Source: Tahibacter aquaticus | Lineage (GTDB): Bacteria > Pseudomonadota > Gammaproteobacteria > Xanthomonadales > Rhodanobacteraceae | DNA: 64,000 nt | Reading direction: 5' to 3' | Assembly: GCF_004363655.1 (NCBI RefSeq) | Contig: NZ_SNZH01000006.1 | Location: forward strand, 1-64,000 | In this document: in pieces, positions 63,511-64,000 of the stretch | Numbering within the stretch: position 1 is the first letter of the stretch | Layout of the letters: every line of letters starts with the position of its first letter | The notes under the pieces: generated by a model | Database searches by the model: none | Told to the model about the DNA's origin: nothing | The model's input: only the letters and a program-made list of their open reading frames with translations | Position numbers and translations under genes: made by a program

Positions 63511-64000
63511 GTGGTGACGTATTTTCGAGCGGTTGTGTTGCTGGCCTGGGTCGTCGTGCTGTCTGCTTTTGCGCAACCGGCGCCGGCCGTGGATTACACG
63601 CCGCATGGCACCCAGCCCGGCCTGCTCTGGAGCATCGAGCCGGCCGATGCCTGCGAAGGCTGTCATCGCGGTTCCTCACCGCAGGACGAGGCGCTGCTGC
63701 CCTACAACGCCTGGTCCGGATCGATGAAGGCCAATGCCGGCCGCGACCCGCTGTTCTGGGCCGCGCTGGACGTGGCCAATCGCGACATTCCCGGCGTCGG
63801 CGACTTCTGCCTGCGCTGCCACGCGCCGATGGCCTGGTTCGAAGGCCGCGTCTCCAAGACCGCCACGCCGGGCCAGACAGTCAACGGCGAAAACGGCTGC
63901 ATGCTGCAGGGCAACTACGACCAGCCGGACTACAAAGGCAACGACTACGCCGGCATCAATTGCCAGTACTGCCACCGCATGATGCCGAAGGGGCCGGCCG
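63511..64000 (+). CDS. multiheme c-type cytochrome, paralogue, partial at window end
   Basis: The first 163 codons of a second cytochrome. GTG start (63511; 63505 or 63514 are alternatives), signal peptide LLAWVVVLSAFAQPAPA, then VDYTPHGTQPGLLWSIEP. Three CxxCH motifs so far: CEGCH, CLRCH, CQYCH. The order and spacing (WSGSMKANAGRDPLFWAALD, then VANRDIPGVGDFCLRCH, then NCQYCHRMMPKGP) match the upstream gene closely, so the pair arose by tandem duplication. The gene runs off the window edge. Confidence 0.88.
   Translation, partial: MVTYFRAVVLLAWVVVLSAFAQPAPAVDYTPHGTQPGLLWSIEPADACEGCHRGSSPQDEALLPYNAWSGSMKANAGRDPLFWAALDVANRDIPGVGDFCLRCHAPMAWFEGRVSKTATPGQTVNGENGCMLQGNYDQPDYKGNDYAGINCQYCHRMMPKGPA

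Noticed and set aside
1-64000. CRISPR array, prophage, rRNA or tRNA genes
   Set aside because: No regularly spaced direct repeats, phage structural genes or conserved RNA motifs were seen in the window.

Overview
The window looks like a chromosome segment of a high-GC (mostly about 65-68%) gammaproteobacterium of the Xanthomonadales/Lysobacterales, probably in or near the Rhodanobacteraceae. The main evidence is the cell-envelope gene order pyrH, frr, uppS, cdsA, dxr, rseP, bamA, skp, lpxD, fabZ, lpxA, lpxB, rnhB, the map-glnD-dapD-arsC/yffB-dapE block, and the many secreted repeat proteins (delta-60, ELWxxDGT, an IPTL-CTERM tail). Genus is inference; there is no rRNA or tRNA gene here to confirm it.

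Layout. 1-8 kb: a coiled-coil membrane protein of unusual composition, an orphan Ser/Thr kinase with C-terminal helical repeats, a two-gene ArsR/SRPBCC operon with clear operators, an MHS-type transporter and a small membrane protein. 9-12 kb: an IPTL-CTERM delta-60 surface protein between two inverted, decayed IS5-type transposase ends. 12-24 kb: a TonB-dependent receptor, a secreted adhesin-like protein, a periplasmic cyclophilin, a hybrid histidine kinase, an intracellular PHA depolymerase and a subtilase without signal peptide. 24-28 kb: a DUF4331 - TPR - HupE/UreJ-like operon on the minus strand. 28-42 kb: the conserved envelope block on the minus strand (isoprenoid precursor, undecaprenyl and CDP-diacylglycerol synthesis, site-2 protease, outer membrane assembly, lipid A), ending in rnhB with an LtaS/sulfatase-type membrane enzyme inserted. 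42-50 kb: yebC, pyrH, a small secreted protein, a large alkaline phosphatase, a structured non-coding mosaic, then tsf and rpsB; the usual rpsB-tsf-pyrH-frr cluster is thus split by plus-strand genes. 50-58.5 kb: an ELWxxDGT-repeat secreted protein, then map, glnD, dapD, arsC/yffB, dapE. 58.5-64 kb: a secreted protein with an EF-hand-like loop, a 1-kb region of repeats, and two tandem paralogous multiheme c-type cytochromes, the second cut by the window edge.

How genes work together: dxr-uppS-cdsA feed undecaprenyl and phospholipid synthesis; lpxD-fabZ-lpxA-lpxB build lipid A; bamA-skp-rseP handle outer membrane protein assembly and stress; rpsB-tsf-frr-map serve translation; glnD senses nitrogen; dapD and dapE serve lysine/meso-diaminopimelate synthesis.

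Most interesting items: a probable CTG start codon for uppS; ArsR operators, one lying over its own start codon; four copies of a paired inverted repeat at gene ends; a multi-stem structured element at 47.1-47.35 kb; a nested alternative-hairpin terminator between yebC and pyrH; a Gly/Arg/Pro-rich tail on ribosomal protein S2; and the tandem secreted pentaheme-type cytochromes of unassigned function.
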